A stretch of 64,000 nucleotides of DNA from an uncultured Pelagibacteraceae bacterium. Lineage in GTDB: Bacteria > Pseudomonadota > Alphaproteobacteria > Pelagibacterales > Pelagibacteraceae. Each line of letters opens with the position of its first letter. Within the stretch, counting starts at the first letter, position 1. The translations under genes were made by a program, and so were the position numbers. This document shows, piece after piece, positions 40,354 to 50,995 of this stretch. The stretch is taken from positions 62,001 to 126,000 of the forward strand of contig CACCGT010000002.1 of NCBI GenBank assembly GCA_902545635.1. The letters run 5' to 3'. The notes beneath the pieces were generated by a model. That model was not told the DNA's origin, did no database searches, and worked only from the letters and a program-made list of their open reading frames with translations.

Positions 40354-43300
40354 TGGATATCCAAAAAAAAAACCAAGAATTATTAAAAAAAAATCATGTT
40401 TATGATGAGAAAATGGAACATGATGCATGTGGAGTAGGTCTTGTAGCTTCGACTGAGGGGCTTAAATCAAGAAAAGTAGTAGAATATGGAATTGAAGCTT
40501 TGAAAGCTGTTTGGCACAGGGGCGCTATTGATGCTGATGGAAAAACAGGTGATGGAGCTGGAATACATATTGAGATACCTAAAGATTTTTTTGCAGAGAA
40601 AATAGAAATTACTGGACATAAACACGATAATTCAGATTTATGTGTAGGAATGATCTTTCTACCGAGGAATGATTATGGCGGACAAGAGCAATGTAGAACA
40701 ATAGTAGAAAGTGAGCTTACAAAAAAGAATTTTAATATATATGGATGGAGACAAGTCCCGGTTGATCCATCTGTACTTGGTGAAAAAGCTGAATTAACGA
40801 GACCTGAAATTACTCAAGTTTTGTTCACTCATAACGATAAATCAATTGTTGGCAAAGATTTAGAGAGAATACTTTACGAGACAAGAAGAAAAATTGAAAA
40901 AGAAGCTTTAAAAAATCAATTAAATAATTTTTATATTTGCTCATTTAGTTCAAAATCAATTATTTACAAAGGAATGTTTCTTGCAGAAGCTTTGTCAGAT
41001 TTTTATACAGACTTAAAAGATGAACGTTTTATTTCAAGATATGCAATTTTTCATCAGAGGTTTTCAACAAATACAGCACCAAGCTGGGATTTAGCTCAAC
41101 CGTTTAGAGCTATCGCTCATAATGGTGAAATAAACACACTTAAAGGTAACGTTAATTGGATGAATATACACCAAGAAGAAATGTTTAGTCCATTGTTTGA
41201 TGATATGGAAAATTTGAAACCAGTTATTCCTGCTGGAAATTCTGACTCCGCATCATTAGACAATGTTTTTGAATTACTAAGTATTTCTGGTCATTCAGCA
41301 CCTTTAGCAAAACTTATGTTAATTCCAGATGCGTGGTCAAAAAAAAGTAAAGTTTTGCCGAAAGATCATCAACAATTGTTCAATTTTTTAAATAGTACCA
41401 TGGAACCTTGGGATGGACCCGCTGCTGTTGCAGCGACAGATAATGAGTGGGTAATTGTGGGAAGTGACAGAAATGGTCTAAGACCGCTAAGATATACTGT
41501 TACAAGAGACAAACTTTTGTTTGCTGGATCTGAAACAGGTATGATTGATTTAAATGAAAAGAAAATTGTCTCAAAAGGAAGACTTGGCCCTGGTGAAATA
41601 TTGGGTGTTAGAATTGAAAAAGGAAAAATTTATAAAAACAATGCGATTAAGAATTATTTAGCAAAAGAATTTAAAAAGTTTAACAACCAGATTATTGATC
41701 TTGATAAAAAATTTCCAATAGAAAATGAAAAAAACCAGTATTCAGGTTCTGATTTAAAAAAAATACAACACTGTTTTGGCTATAGCCTTGAGGATTTAGA
41801 ACTAATCCTTCATCCTATGGCCGAAGATGCTAAAGAGGCAACTGGATCCATGGGTGATGATACACCTCTTGCTGTATTATCTGATAAATATAGGCCTCTT
41901 TATCATTTTTTTAGACAGAACTTTAGTCAAGTAACAAATCCTCCAATTGACTCTTTAAGAGAAAATAAGGTTATGAGTTTAAAAACTAGGTTTGGAAATC
42001 TGGGTAACATTCTAGATTTTTCTGACCTTACTGAGGAAAATATTTACGTTTTAGACAGTCCTATACTCTCGAACAATCAGTTTGAAAAATTTGTAAAGTA
42101 TTTTGGTGACAATTATAGAATTTTAGATTGCATATTTGATAAACACGAAACCCTTGAAAATTCAATTGATAAATTAAAAAGAGATGCTGAGAAAGCAGTC
42201 AGAGAAGGTGTGACACAACTTATTTTATCAGATAAAAATATATCCGAAACAAAACTGCCAATACCAATGCTTTTATGTATTGGAGCAATAAATACTCATT
42301 TAATAAAATTAGGCCTAAGAGGGTATGTTTCTATCAATGTTCAAACAGGAGATGCCCTTGATACACACTCATTTGCTACACTTATAGGTGTTGGAGCAAC
42401 AACTGTAAATCCTTATCTTGCATTCGATAGTTTATTTCAAAGATACTCAAAAAAACTTTTTGGTAAATTTTCTTTTGATGAGTGTGTCAGCAGGTATATT
42501 AAATCTGTAAACTTTGGCCTGTTAAAAATAATGTCAAAGATGGGTATTTCTGTTTTAAGTTCATATAGAGGAGGATGTAATTTTGAAACTGTAGGACTAA
42601 GTAGAACAATTGTTAAAGATTATTTTCCAGGGGTTCTATCTAAAATTTCTGGAATTGGATTTAGTGGTATAGAAAAAAAAATAAGAGGTATACATAAGGA
42701 TGCTTTTGACATTCATTCAAATATTTTACCCATAGGTGGAATTTATAGATATAGAAAAAATGGAGAAACTCACCAATATCAAGGAAAATTAATTCATCTC
42801 TTGCAAGCTGCCGTTGGTTCAAATTCTTATGATACTTACAAAAAATACACTAAAGGGATATATGGTTTAAAACCAATTAATTTAAGAGATTTAATTGACT
42901 TTAAAAATCAAGAGGCAATAGCAATTGATGAAGTTGAACCAATAACTAAAATAATGAGAAGATTTGGAAGTGGAAGTATGTCTCATGGTGCTTTATCAAA
43001 AGAAGCTCATGAAACTCTTGCTATGGGTATGAATAGGATAAAGGGTGCTTCTTGTAGCGGCGAAGGTGGAGAAGATGAAAAGAGATTTAAAGTTTTAGAA
43101 AATGGAGATAGTGCTAATTCAAGAGTAAAACAAATAGCATCTGCAAGATTTGGAGTAACTATAAATTACTTAAATAATTGTAATGAAATTGAAATTAAAA
43201 TTGCACAAGGTGCAAAGCCTGGTGAAGGAGGTCAATTACCTGGTTTCAAGGTTACAGAGGAAATTGCTAAACTAAGACACTCTACTCCAGGAGTGACTTT

Positions 43301-44849
43301 AATTTCACCGCCTCCACATCATGATATTTACTCAATAGAGGATCTTGCCCAGTTAATTTATGATTTAAAACAAATTAATCCTAAGGCAAGAGTTGGTGTA
43401 AAGTTAGTAGCCTCGTCAGGAATAGGAACTATTGCTGCAGGAGTTGCTAAAGCAAAAGCTGATATCATTTTAATTTCTGGTCATAATGGTGGAACAGGAG
43501 CTACTCCACAAACAAGTGTTAAATATGTTGGTATTCCATGGGAAATGGGATTAACAGAAGCAAACCAAGTTCTGACTTTAAATAAATTAAGACATCTTGT
43601 TACTTTACGAACTGATGGAGGAATTAAAACTGGAAGAGATGTAGTTATGGCAGCAATGATGGGCGCAGAAGAGTTTGGTGTAGCTACTACAGCGCTAGTT
43701 GCAATGGGATGTATTATGGTAAGACAATGCCACTCTAACACTTGTCCAGTTGGTGTTTGTACTCAAGATGACGAACTTAGAAAAAAATTTACTGGCACTC
43801 CAGACAAGGTAGTGAACTTATTTTCTTTTATAGCGCAAGAGGTAAGAGAAATTCTAGCAAGTTTAGGTTTTAAGTCTCTTAATGAGGTCATTGGTAGAAC
43901 AGACTTATTAAGACAAGTGAGTAAAGGATCACCAAATTTGGATGATTTAGATTTAAATCCTTTATTTGTACAAGCTGACTCTGGTAAAAATAAAAGATAT
44001 TGTGAGAAACCTATAATTAATGAGGTTCCAGATACATTGGATCAAAAAATTTGGCCAGAGGTAGAAAAATTAATAGATAATAATTCTCCATTAGACAAAA
44101 CATATGAAATAAAAAACACTGATAGAGCAGTAGGTACAAGAATTTCTTATCATTTATATAAAAAATTTGGAAATAATAAATTAGAGGAAAATACTTTTTC
44201 ACTCAATTTTAAAGGATCAGCTGGACAATCATTTGGTGCATTTGGGATAAAAGGACTTAAATTAATTTTAAAAGGAGATGCTAATGATTACGTTGCTAAA
44301 GGTTTGTCAGGTGCATCTGTAATAGTTAAACTCCCTGAGGAAAGTAATTTAGTCTCGAACGAAAACACTATTATAGGAAACACAGTTTTGTATGGTGCAA
44401 CATCAGGAACTTTACTAGCAGCAGGACAAGCGGGTGAAAGATTTGCAGTAAGAAATTCAGGTGCAACTGCTGTTGTTGAAGGATGTGACTCTAATGGATG
44501 TGAGTATATGACAGGTGGATCGATTGTAATACTAGGCAATGTTGGAGATAATTTTGGAGCAGGTATGACAGGTGGAATGGCTTTTGTATATGATCCTAAC
44601 AATGAATTTCCAAAAAAAGCAAATCCTGAGACAATTATTTGGCAAATACCTGAGACAGAATTTTGGAAAAATAATTTAAAGCAACTAGTCTCAAAACATT
44701 ATCAAGAAACAGAGTCTAATGTTTCTAAAAATATACTCAAAAATTTTGATTTAGAGGTAAATAATTTTTTACAAGTTTGTCCTAAAGAAATGATAGATAA
44801 ACTTGAAAATCCAATTACTAATAAAAGTGTTGTTGGTAAAGCTAGTTAA
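40353..44849 (+). CDS. gltB: Glutamate synthase large subunit
   Basis: The 1498-residue alpha subunit. After a short propeptide the N-terminal nucleophile is Cys26 in KMEHDACGVGLV (class II glutaminase). The central domain is followed by the FMN-binding synthase barrel (GAKPGEGGQLPGFKV, SPPPHHDIYSIEDLAQLI, GHNGGTGATPQTS). The [3Fe-4S] cysteines lie in CIMVRQCHSNTCPVGVC, and a GxGxG helix domain with repeated Gly ends the protein. It converts glutamine and 2-oxoglutarate to two glutamates. The start is placed at 40353, sharing a base with the gltD stop; an upstream in-frame ATG at 40272 lies inside gltD. Confidence 0.96.
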   Translation: MDIQKKNQELLKKNHVYDEKMEHDACGVGLVASTEGLKSRKVVEYGIEALKAVWHRGAIDADGKTGDGAGIHIEIPKDFFAEKIEITGHKHDNSDLCVGMIFLPRNDYGGQEQCRTIVESELTKKNFNIYGWRQVPVDPSVLGEKAELTRPEITQVLFTHNDKSIVGKDLERILYETRRKIEKEALKNQLNNFYICSFSSKSIIYKGMFLAEALSDFYTDLKDERFISRYAIFHQRFSTNTAPSWDLAQPFRAIAHNGEINTLKGNVNWMNIHQEEMFSPLFDDMENLKPVIPAGNSDSASLDNVFELLSISGHSAPLAKLMLIPDAWSKKSKVLPKDHQQLFNFLNSTMEPWDGPAAVAATDNEWVIVGSDRNGLRPLRYTVTRDKLLFAGSETGMIDLNEKKIVSKGRLGPGEILGVRIEKGKIYKNNAIKNYLAKEFKKFNNQIIDLDKKFPIENEKNQYSGSDLKKIQHCFGYSLEDLELILHPMAEDAKEATGSMGDDTPLAVLSDKYRPLYHFFRQNFSQVTNPPIDSLRENKVMSLKTRFGNLGNILDFSDLTEENIYVLDSPILSNNQFEKFVKYFGDNYRILDCIFDKHETLENSIDKLKRDAEKAVREGVTQLILSDKNISETKLPIPMLLCIGAINTHLIKLGLRGYVSINVQTGDALDTHSFATLIGVGATTVNPYLAFDSLFQRYSKKLFGKFSFDECVSRYIKSVNFGLLKIMSKMGISVLSSYRGGCNFETVGLSRTIVKDYFPGVLSKISGIGFSGIEKKIRGIHKDAFDIHSNILPIGGIYRYRKNGETHQYQGKLIHLLQAAVGSNSYDTYKKYTKGIYGLKPINLRDLIDFKNQEAIAIDEVEPITKIMRRFGSGSMSHGALSKEAHETLAMGMNRIKGASCSGEGGEDEKRFKVLENGDSANSRVKQIASARFGVTINYLNNCNEIEIKIAQGAKPGEGGQLPGFKVTEEIAKLRHSTPGVTLISPPPHHDIYSIEDLAQLIYDLKQINPKARVGVKLVASSGIGTIAAGVAKAKADIILISGHNGGTGATPQTSVKYVGIPWEMGLTEANQVLTLNKLRHLVTLRTDGGIKTGRDVVMAAMMGAEEFGVATTALVAMGCIMVRQCHSNTCPVGVCTQDDELRKKFTGTPDKVVNLFSFIAQEVREILASLGFKSLNEVIGRTDLLRQVSKGSPNLDDLDLNPLFVQADSGKNKRYCEKPIINEVPDTLDQKIWPEVEKLIDNNSPLDKTYEIKNTDRAVGTRISYHLYKKFGNNKLEENTFSLNFKGSAGQSFGAFGIKGLKLILKGDANDYVAKGLSGASVIVKLPEESNLVSNENTIIGNTVLYGATSGTLLAAGQAGERFAVRNSGATAVVEGCDSNGCEYMTGGSIVILGNVGDNFGAGMTGGMAFVYDPNNEFPKKANPETIIWQIPETEFWKNNLKQLVSKHYQETESNVSKNILKNFDLEVNNFLQVCPKEMIDKLENPITNKSVVGKAS

Positions 44850-45603
44850 TTTTTTCAATTATTTTTTGTAGTTCTTTGCAAATTATACTTAAATTTTTAC
44901 TTGAGGAGAGACTATGATCTCCATTCTTAATTATTAGAAGCTTTTTATCTGCTTTAGGAAAAGTCTTTAAAACTATTCTTGAGTATTTTACAGGCACTAC
45001 CTCATCTTTTTGTCCATGAACCATTGTAACAGGTATTTTATTATTCAATTTTTTATTAAGGACTTTATTTTTAGCTTTTTTTCCATCAAAAATAAGCTGT
45101 TTAGTTATTAAGTATTCGTAATCGCCATTTTGAATTTTAGATATTCCTTTTTTGATTATTTCATCCTTTGTTTTTTTTGGAAATTTTTTCCACATAATTC
45201 TTGTAAGAAACTCTGGTGCAGATCCAATACCCAGAAAGCCTTTAATTTGAGAACTAAAATATCTGTGCATTATCATCGAAATCCATCCACCCATACTGGA
45301 GCCAATTAAAATAAAATCATTTTTTTTTACTATTTTATTAATTGCAGTCTTCGCATCATTTGACCATTTTGTAATATTACCTTTTGTAAATTCTCCTGAA
45401 GACCTTCCATGACCAAAATATTCTATCGCTAAAAAACCTAATTTTTTATTAACGCAAAAGTTTAAAAATTTCTTAGGTTTGTCACCATCTATATCTGATG
45501 CAAAACCTGGTAAAAAAACTATGTAGAGATTTTTTTTATAATTATTTGCGATATATCTTAGTTTTTTATATTTAGAAATTCTTAGAAATTTATTTTTTTT
45601 CAT
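44842..45603 (-). CDS. Alpha/beta hydrolase (serine hydrolase)
   Basis: A 253-residue hydrolase of the Hydrolase_4/BAAT-like group. Visible are the oxyanion segment VFLPGFASDIDGDKP, the nucleophile elbow GSSMGGW, the Asp in GQKDEVVPV and the His in NGDHSLS, forming the triad. Small alphaproteobacterial relatives are often called palmitoyl-protein thioesterase-like or acyl-carrier hydrolases, but the substrate is unknown. No signal peptide. It is convergent with gltB (8-base overlap) and divergent from the glycosyltransferase across 42 bases. Confidence 0.82.
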   Translation of the reverse strand: MKKNKFLRISKYKKLRYIANNYKKNLYIVFLPGFASDIDGDKPKKFLNFCVNKKLGFLAIEYFGHGRSSGEFTKGNITKWSNDAKTAINKIVKKNDFILIGSSMGGWISMIMHRYFSSQIKGFLGIGSAPEFLTRIMWKKFPKKTKDEIIKKGISKIQNGDYEYLITKQLIFDGKKAKNKVLNKKLNNKIPVTMVHGQKDEVVPVKYSRIVLKTFPKADKKLLIIKNGDHSLSSSKNLSIICKELQKIIEKIN

Positions 45604-45645
45604 ATAAAGTATTCATGTTGACTAGGTATTTAATATTATTATCAC

Positions 45646-46800
45646 ATGCAGCCTAAATTAAAAGTATTACAGGTAATTCCTAAATTAGGTTATGGTGGAG
45701 CAGAAACTGGTTGTTATGATATTGCACATTACTTGACAGAAAATAATGTTGGGTCATATCTAATTACAAGTGGTGGTGAACTCCTACAATATATTGACAG
45801 AAAAAAAGTCAAACTCATAAGACTTCCTGTTCACTCAAAAAATCCGATACTCATCTTTATAAATTCACTAATTATATCTGCAATTATTTTGATAAATGGG
45901 ATAAATATTGTTCATGCTAGAAGCAGAGCTCCTGCATGGTCATGTTTAATTGCAACAAAAATTACAAGAAGAAAGTTTGTTACAACTTTTCATGGGACCT
46001 ATAACTTTAAAAGTAAATTAAAAAAATTTTATAATTCTGTCATGGTTAGATCGGATTTAATTATTGCTGGATCTAACTTTATTTTTTCACATATCAAAGA
46101 AAATTATGGAGATTATCTAACAGATAAAAAAAAATTGCTCTCTATATTTAGAGGTATAAATACTGATTATTTTGATTCTTCCACTACATTAGAAGCTGAT
46201 GAAGATAAATTATTCAAGTCATGGGATTTGATAGTCGGAAAAAAAATAATTTTGTTGCCAGGTAGACTTACAGCTTGGAAGGGACAAGAGATGTTTTTAG
46301 AAGCATTAAGTAAAGTAAATATTCAGTTAGGTAACGATTCTTTCATTGCAGTAATTTTAGGCAATGACCAAGGACGAGACCTTTATAAAAAAAAATTAAT
46401 TAGACTTGTCGAACAATATAGACTTACTAAACAAATAAGATTTATTGATCATTGTAAAAACATGCCACTAGCTTACAAAATATCTGACATAGTTGTATCC
46501 ACATCAATTGAGCCGGAGGCTTTTGGAAGAGTTGCAGTAGAAGCTCAATCTATGCAAAAATTAATCCTTGCTAGTAATATTGGAGGATCAAATGAAACGG
46601 TTCTTGATGGAAAATCTGGAATGTTATTTAAAGCGGGTGACTCCGATGATTTATCAAAAAAAATTATACAAGCTATGAACTTTGATACTAATGAACTTTC
46701 AAAAATGGGTAATTTTGGAAGAGAAAATGCCGTAAAGAAATTTAATGTTGAAAAAATGTGTTTTTCTACTTATTCAGAGTACAAAAAACTATTTAATTAA
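45646..46800 (+). CDS. GT4-family glycosyltransferase
   Basis: A 384-residue GT-B fold transferase. The N-terminal acceptor domain starts VLQVIPKLGYGGAETGCYDIAHYL; the C-terminal nucleotide-sugar domain has LLPGRLTAWKGQEMFLEAL and the EX7E motif in EPEAFGRVAVEAQ. It probably adds a sugar during LPS or capsule synthesis; donor and acceptor are unknown. It is fused to thrS by a TAATG overlap, so it is expressed at the head of a translation-gene operon, an odd partner. Confidence 0.9.
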   Translation: MQPKLKVLQVIPKLGYGGAETGCYDIAHYLTENNVGSYLITSGGELLQYIDRKKVKLIRLPVHSKNPILIFINSLIISAIILINGINIVHARSRAPAWSCLIATKITRRKFVTTFHGTYNFKSKLKKFYNSVMVRSDLIIAGSNFIFSHIKENYGDYLTDKKKLLSIFRGINTDYFDSSTTLEADEDKLFKSWDLIVGKKIILLPGRLTAWKGQEMFLEALSKVNIQLGNDSFIAVILGNDQGRDLYKKKLIRLVEQYRLTKQIRFIDHCKNMPLAYKISDIVVSTSIEPEAFGRVAVEAQSMQKLILASNIGGSNETVLDGKSGMLFKAGDSDDLSKKIIQAMNFDTNELSKMGNFGRENAVKKFNVEKMCFSTYSEYKKLFN

Positions 46801-48719
46801 TGCCAAATATTACACTACCCGACGGAAAAAAATTAAACTTTGATAAGAGTGTAACAGGATCAGAGATTGCAGAAAAAATAAGCAAATCTTTAGCTAAACA
46901 AGCTTTAGTAATGAGTGTAAACGGTGAATTAAAAGATTTATATTCACGAGTAGACAAAGATAGTTCAATTAAAATTTTTACTGCAAAAGATCCTGAAGGA
47001 TTAGAAGTTATTAGACATGATACTGCACATATTATGGCAATGGCAGTTCAAGAATTATTTCCAGGAACACAAGTAACGATTGGCCCAGTTATAGAAAATG
47101 GCTTTTATTATGATTTTGCCAGAAAAGAACCTTTTACTAGTGATGACCTTAAAAAAATTGAGAATAAAATGTCAGAGATAATTGATAAGGATGTAAAAAC
47201 TAAAAGAGAAATTTGGGAAAGAGATAAGGCAATAGCCCATTTTAAAAAAATTGGAGAAAAATATAAAGCTGAAATAATTGAGAGTATTCCAAAAAATGAG
47301 ATGCTTACTGTTTATCATCACGGAGATACATGGCATGATTTGTGTAGAGGGCCTCACTTAGAGTCCTCTAGCAAAATTGGCAAAGCATTTAAATTAACAA
47401 AAGTATCAGGAGCTTATTGGAGAGGGGACTCTAATAACGAAATGTTGCAAAGAATTTATGGGACAAGCTGGGCTAATCAAAAGGACCTGGATTTGTATCT
47501 TCAAAGAATAGAAGAAGCAGAAAAAAGAGATCATAGAAAAATAGGAAAAGAGATGGATTTATTTCATTTCAGAGAAGAAAGTCCTGGCTCTGTATTTTGG
47601 CACCAAAAAGGATGGAACTTATTTCAAAAACTTATTTCTTATATGAGAATGAAGCAAGAAACTGCAGGATATCAAGAAATAAATACTCCAGAAATATTAG
47701 ATAGATCACTTTGGGAAAAATCCGGCCACTGGGAAAAATTTGGTGCAAATATGTATACTTCTACAACACCTGATGAAAAAGTTTTTGCTATAAAACCAAT
47801 GAACTGTCCTGGCTGTGTTCAGGTCTTTAATCAAGGTTTAAAAAGTTATAGGGATTTACCATTGAAAATGTCAGAATTTGGAAAAGTTCATAGATATGAA
47901 CCCTCTGGAGCTCTTCATGGATTATTACGTGTAAGAGCATTTACCCAAGATGATGCACATATCTTCTGTACTGAAGAACAAATTACAGAGGAATGTTTAA
48001 GTGTAACAAACTTAATTCTAGAAATTTATAAAGATCTAGGATTTGAAGATGTAATTTTGAAATACTCTGATCGACCAGATTTAAGAGTTGGGGACGATAA
48101 AGTTTGGGATAAATCAGAAGCAGCGTTATTGGAGGCTATAAAAGCTACAAAATTAGAATACTCTGTAAATAAAGGCGAAGGTGCTTTTTATGGTCCTAAA
48201 ATAGAATTTGTTTTAAGAGATGCGATCGGAAGAGATTGGCAATGTGGAACTTTACAAGTTGATTTAAATTTACCAGGTAGGTTAGGTGCATCATTTGTAG
48301 ATAGCGATGGGAACAAAAAAGTACCAGTTATGCTACACAGAGCTTTATTTGGTTCATTGGAGAGGTTTATAGGAATTCTAATTGAAAATTACTCTGGAAA
48401 ATTACCTTTTTGGCTTTGCCCAGTTCAAACTATTGTTATACCTATTTCTAGTGATTTTGACGAATACGCAAAACAAGTAAACAATGAATTGAAAAAAGTT
48501 GGTTTGAGTTCTGAAGTTGATTTAAAAAATCATAATTTAAATTATAAAATTAGAGAACATTCATTAACTAAAGTCCCAATGCTACTAATATGTGGAAAAA
48601 AAGAAGTTGACAGTAACACAGTAACTATTAGAAGATTGGATTCTAAAAAACAGGAAACTATGGAATTAAAAGAATTCTTAAAAAAATATTCTGCTCTAAA
48701 CAAAGCACCTTCAATTTAA
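46800..48719 (+). CDS. thrS: Threonyl-tRNA synthetase
   Basis: A class II synthetase of 639 residues. The N-terminal TGS domain (MPNITLPDGKKLNF) is followed by the editing domain with RHDTAHIMAMAVQELFPG and the HHGDTWHDLCRGPH zinc/editing site. The catalytic core carries the zinc ligands in KPMNCPGCVQVF, motif 2 FGKVHRYEPSGALHGLLRVR, and motif 3 LHRALFGSLERF, then the anticodon domain. It charges tRNA-Thr. It heads thrS-infC-rpmI-rplT-pheS-pheT, a classic bacterial order. Its ATG overlaps the glycosyltransferase stop. Confidence 0.97.
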   Translation: MPNITLPDGKKLNFDKSVTGSEIAEKISKSLAKQALVMSVNGELKDLYSRVDKDSSIKIFTAKDPEGLEVIRHDTAHIMAMAVQELFPGTQVTIGPVIENGFYYDFARKEPFTSDDLKKIENKMSEIIDKDVKTKREIWERDKAIAHFKKIGEKYKAEIIESIPKNEMLTVYHHGDTWHDLCRGPHLESSSKIGKAFKLTKVSGAYWRGDSNNEMLQRIYGTSWANQKDLDLYLQRIEEAEKRDHRKIGKEMDLFHFREESPGSVFWHQKGWNLFQKLISYMRMKQETAGYQEINTPEILDRSLWEKSGHWEKFGANMYTSTTPDEKVFAIKPMNCPGCVQVFNQGLKSYRDLPLKMSEFGKVHRYEPSGALHGLLRVRAFTQDDAHIFCTEEQITEECLSVTNLILEIYKDLGFEDVILKYSDRPDLRVGDDKVWDKSEAALLEAIKATKLEYSVNKGEGAFYGPKIEFVLRDAIGRDWQCGTLQVDLNLPGRLGASFVDSDGNKKVPVMLHRALFGSLERFIGILIENYSGKLPFWLCPVQTIVIPISSDFDEYAKQVNNELKKVGLSSEVDLKNHNLNYKIREHSLTKVPMLLICGKKEVDSNTVTIRRLDSKKQETMELKEFLKKYSALNKAPSI

Positions 48720-49265
48720 GTGGCAGATTTTAAACAAAACTACTTCCAGAAAAGAACTAAGCCTAAAGGCCCTAGAACTAATCAAAGGATAACTTCTCAA
48801 GATGTTCAAGTCATTGGAAGCGATGGAGATAACTTAGGTATTCTAAATTTACAAGATGCAATTAACAGAGCAAAAGAAGAGGGTTTAGATTTAATTGAAA
48901 TTGCTCCAAATACAAAACCTCCGGTTTGTAAGATAATGGATATGGGAAAATATAAATATGATGCTCAAAAAAAAGCTAACAAAGCTAAAAAAAAGCAAAA
49001 AAAGATTGAATTAAAAGAAATTAAGTTAAGACCCGTTACTGAAGTACACGATTATACTTTTAAAATAAAAAATGCACAAAAATTTATAGCTAAAGGAGAT
49101 AAGGTAAAATTTACGATTAGATTTAAAGGAAGAGAATTGCAGCATTCGAACTTAGGAAATGTGTTAATGGATAAGATCAAACAGGATATGGAGAACGTTG
49201 GACGAGTTGAGCTTCAGCCTAAGTTTGATGGTAAACAAATGATTATGGTTATCCAGCCTTTATAA
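48720..49265 (+). CDS. infC: Translation initiation factor IF-3
   Basis: A 181-residue IF-3 that keeps ribosomal subunits apart and proofreads start-codon choice. The N-domain is GPRTNQRITSQDVQVIGSDGDNLGIL; the linker is Lys-rich; the C-domain includes EIKLRPVTEVHDYTFKIKNAQKF. The start is GTG at 48720, placed directly after the thrS stop. Many bacteria use AUU, AUC or AUA for infC so that IF-3 represses its own start; here no such codon lies at a suitable place, so GTG, a milder discriminated codon, seems to be used. Confidence 0.95.
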   Translation: MADFKQNYFQKRTKPKGPRTNQRITSQDVQVIGSDGDNLGILNLQDAINRAKEEGLDLIEIAPNTKPPVCKIMDMGKYKYDAQKKANKAKKKQKKIELKEIKLRPVTEVHDYTFKIKNAQKFIAKGDKVKFTIRFKGRELQHSNLGNVLMDKIKQDMENVGRVELQPKFDGKQMIMVIQPL

Positions 49266-49276
49266 GCCTTATTTCT

Positions 49277-49308
49277 GGTTGTAAATTAATATTAATATTT
49301 GTATAACC
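49277..49308 (+). promoter_or_regulatory. Possible leader hairpin before rpmI
   Basis: GGTTGTA (49277-49283) can pair with TATAACC (49302-49308), one G-T wobble, in the 54-base gap between infC and rpmI, just before the rpmI start. In E. coli, L20 represses rpmI-rplT by binding a leader RNA. Any such role here is a guess. Confidence 0.25.
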
Positions 49309-49319
49309 CCTCAAAAATT

Positions 49320-49526
49320 ATGCCTAAATTAAAAACAAAAAGTTCGGCTAAAAAAAGATTTAAAATATCAGCTAGAGGCAAGGTTATAACTGCCCAAGCT
49401 GGTAAAAGGCATGGTATGATTAAAAGAACTAATTCACAGATAAGAAAACAAAGAGGTACCACGGTGATGTCTAAACAAGACGGTAAGATTGTGAAATCTT
49501 ACATGCCGTATAATCTAAGAGGATAA
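49320..49526 (+). CDS. rpmI: 50S ribosomal protein L35
   Basis: A 68-residue basic protein starting [17 protein letters not shown], with [18 protein letters not shown], both typical for L35. The usual length is 64-67. The start is ATG 49320; an upstream in-frame start at 49299 adds seven unrelated residues. It is followed by rplT after one base. Confidence 0.96.
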   Translation: MPKLKTKSSAKKRFKISARGKVITAQAGKRHGMIKRTNSQIRKQRGTTVMSKQDGKIVKSYMPYNLRG

Positions 49527-49527
49527 A

Positions 49528-49884
49528 ATGGCTAGAGTAAAAAGAGGTGTAACAAGCAGAGCTAAACATAAAAAAGTACTGAAGGCAGTCAAAGGTCAAT
49601 GGGGCAGAAGAAAAAATACAATAAGAGTTGCTAGACAGGCAATGGAAAAAGCTATGCAGTATGCTTATAGAGATAGAAGAAACAAAAAAAGAGATTTTAA
49701 GTCACTTTGGATACAAAGAATTAATGCTGGAGTTAGATCTGAAGGTTTAACATATTCTAAATTTATAAATGGCCTTAGCAAAACAGGTATTAAAATAGAT
49801 AGAAAAATACTTGCTGAAATAGCTTACGATAATCCAGAAGCTTTTAAAACTATAGTTAAAAAAGCTCAAGCAGCATTAAATTAA
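49528..49884 (+). CDS. rplT: 50S ribosomal protein L20
   Basis: A 118-residue rRNA-binding protein needed for early 50S assembly. It starts [35 protein letters not shown] and has the family segment [24 protein letters not shown]. Length and order (infC-rpmI-rplT) are standard. Confidence 0.97.
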   Translation: MARVKRGVTSRAKHKKVLKAVKGQWGRRKNTIRVARQAMEKAMQYAYRDRRNKKRDFKSLWIQRINAGVRSEGLTYSKFINGLSKTGIKIDRKILAEIAYDNPEAFKTIVKKAQAALN

Positions 49885-49927
49885 TTTTCATTGTTGTTTT
49901 TCTAGAGTTAACAAATATTCTACGAAT

Positions 49928-50995
49928 ATGTCCGATATTAAAAAAATAAGAGATGAGTATTTAATTAAATTAGACAACAATTTAAATTATGAAAGTGTAA
50001 ATCAAATTAAAACAGAATTATTTGGTAAAAATGGACAAATTTCAAATTCTTTTAAAACATTAGGTTCATTACCAAATGAAGAGAGAAAAAAATTTGCATC
50101 GGACTTAAATTCAATAAAAGAGGAATTACAAGAAAAAATAAATTCCAAGATTCAAGAAATTGAAATTAAAGAGATAAATTCTAAACTTGAGAATGAAAAA
50201 TTAGATGTAACTTTACCTGAAAGAGAAATAAACCAAGGAAAAATACATCCTGTCTCACAAGTTATTGATGAGATATCCTCAATATTTTCTGAAATTGGCT
50301 TCAGTGTAGAAGAAGGACCAGATGTAGAGAATGAGCATTATAATTTCACTGCATTAAATACACCTGATAATCATCCAGCAAGAGATATGCATGATACTTT
50401 TTATTTAGATAATAACAAAGAAATACTATTAAGAACACATACATCTCCTGTACAAGTAAGAACAATGTTGAATGGAAAACCTCCATTTAAGATTATAGCT
50501 CCTGGAAGAACATATAGATCTGATAGTGATCAAACACATTCCCCAATGTTTCATCAAGTCGAAGGACTTCATATTGATAAAGATATAAATATGGGTCATT
50601 TAAAAGGATGTCTGGACTATTTTATAAAATCTTTTTTTGAAGTGGATAAAATTAAGATGAGATTTAGACCTAGTCATTTTCCTTTTACTGAACCATCTGC
50701 AGAAGTTGATATTGGGTACGAGTTAAAGGATGGAAAAATAGTTATTGGTGAGGGAGATAAATGGTTAGAGATTCTTGGATGTGGTATGGTACACCCAAAT
50801 GTCTTAAAAAATGTAAATGTAAATCCAGATAAATACCAAGGTTATGCTTTTGGTATTGGTATTGATAGACTTGGAATGTTGAAATACGGCATAAATGATT
50901 TAAGAGCTTTCTTTGAGACTGATTATAGATGGCTTAATCACTTTGGTTTTGATCCGTTGGATGTTCCTTCAAATTACAGAGGTTTAAGCAGATGA
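49928..50995 (+). CDS. pheS: Phenylalanyl-tRNA synthetase alpha subunit
   Basis: The catalytic subunit of the heterotetrameric enzyme, 355 residues. A helical coiled-coil N terminus binds tRNA. The class II core carries [28 protein letters not shown], motif 2 [26 protein letters not shown], and the motif 3 region [19 protein letters not shown] weak gap of 43 bases separates it from rplT. It overlaps pheT by ATGA for 1:1 synthesis. Confidence 0.97.
   Translation: MSDIKKIRDEYLIKLDNNLNYESVNQIKTELFGKNGQISNSFKTLGSLPNEERKKFASDLNSIKEELQEKINSKIQEIEIKEINSKLENEKLDVTLPEREINQGKIHPVSQVIDEISSIFSEIGFSVEEGPDVENEHYNFTALNTPDNHPARDMHDTFYLDNNKEILLRTHTSPVQVRTMLNGKPPFKIIAPGRTYRSDSDQTHSPMFHQVEGLHIDKDINMGHLKGCLDYFIKSFFEVDKIKMRFRPSHFPFTEPSAEVDIGYELKDGKIVIGEGDKWLEILGCGMVHPNVLKNVNVNPDKYQGYAFGIGIDRLGMLKYGINDLRAFFETDYRWLNHFGFDPLDVPSNYRGLSR

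Noticed and set aside
43481-44602. Antisense open frames within gltB (43481-43741, 44017-44202, 44288-44602)
   Set aside because: They lie wholly inside a well-conserved enzyme and have low-complexity products with no start signals.
48720-48797. Rare AUA start codon for infC at the Ile in NQRITSQ
   Set aside because: Residues before it (GPRTNQRI) belong to the conserved IF-3 N-domain, so the GTG at 48720 is the better start.
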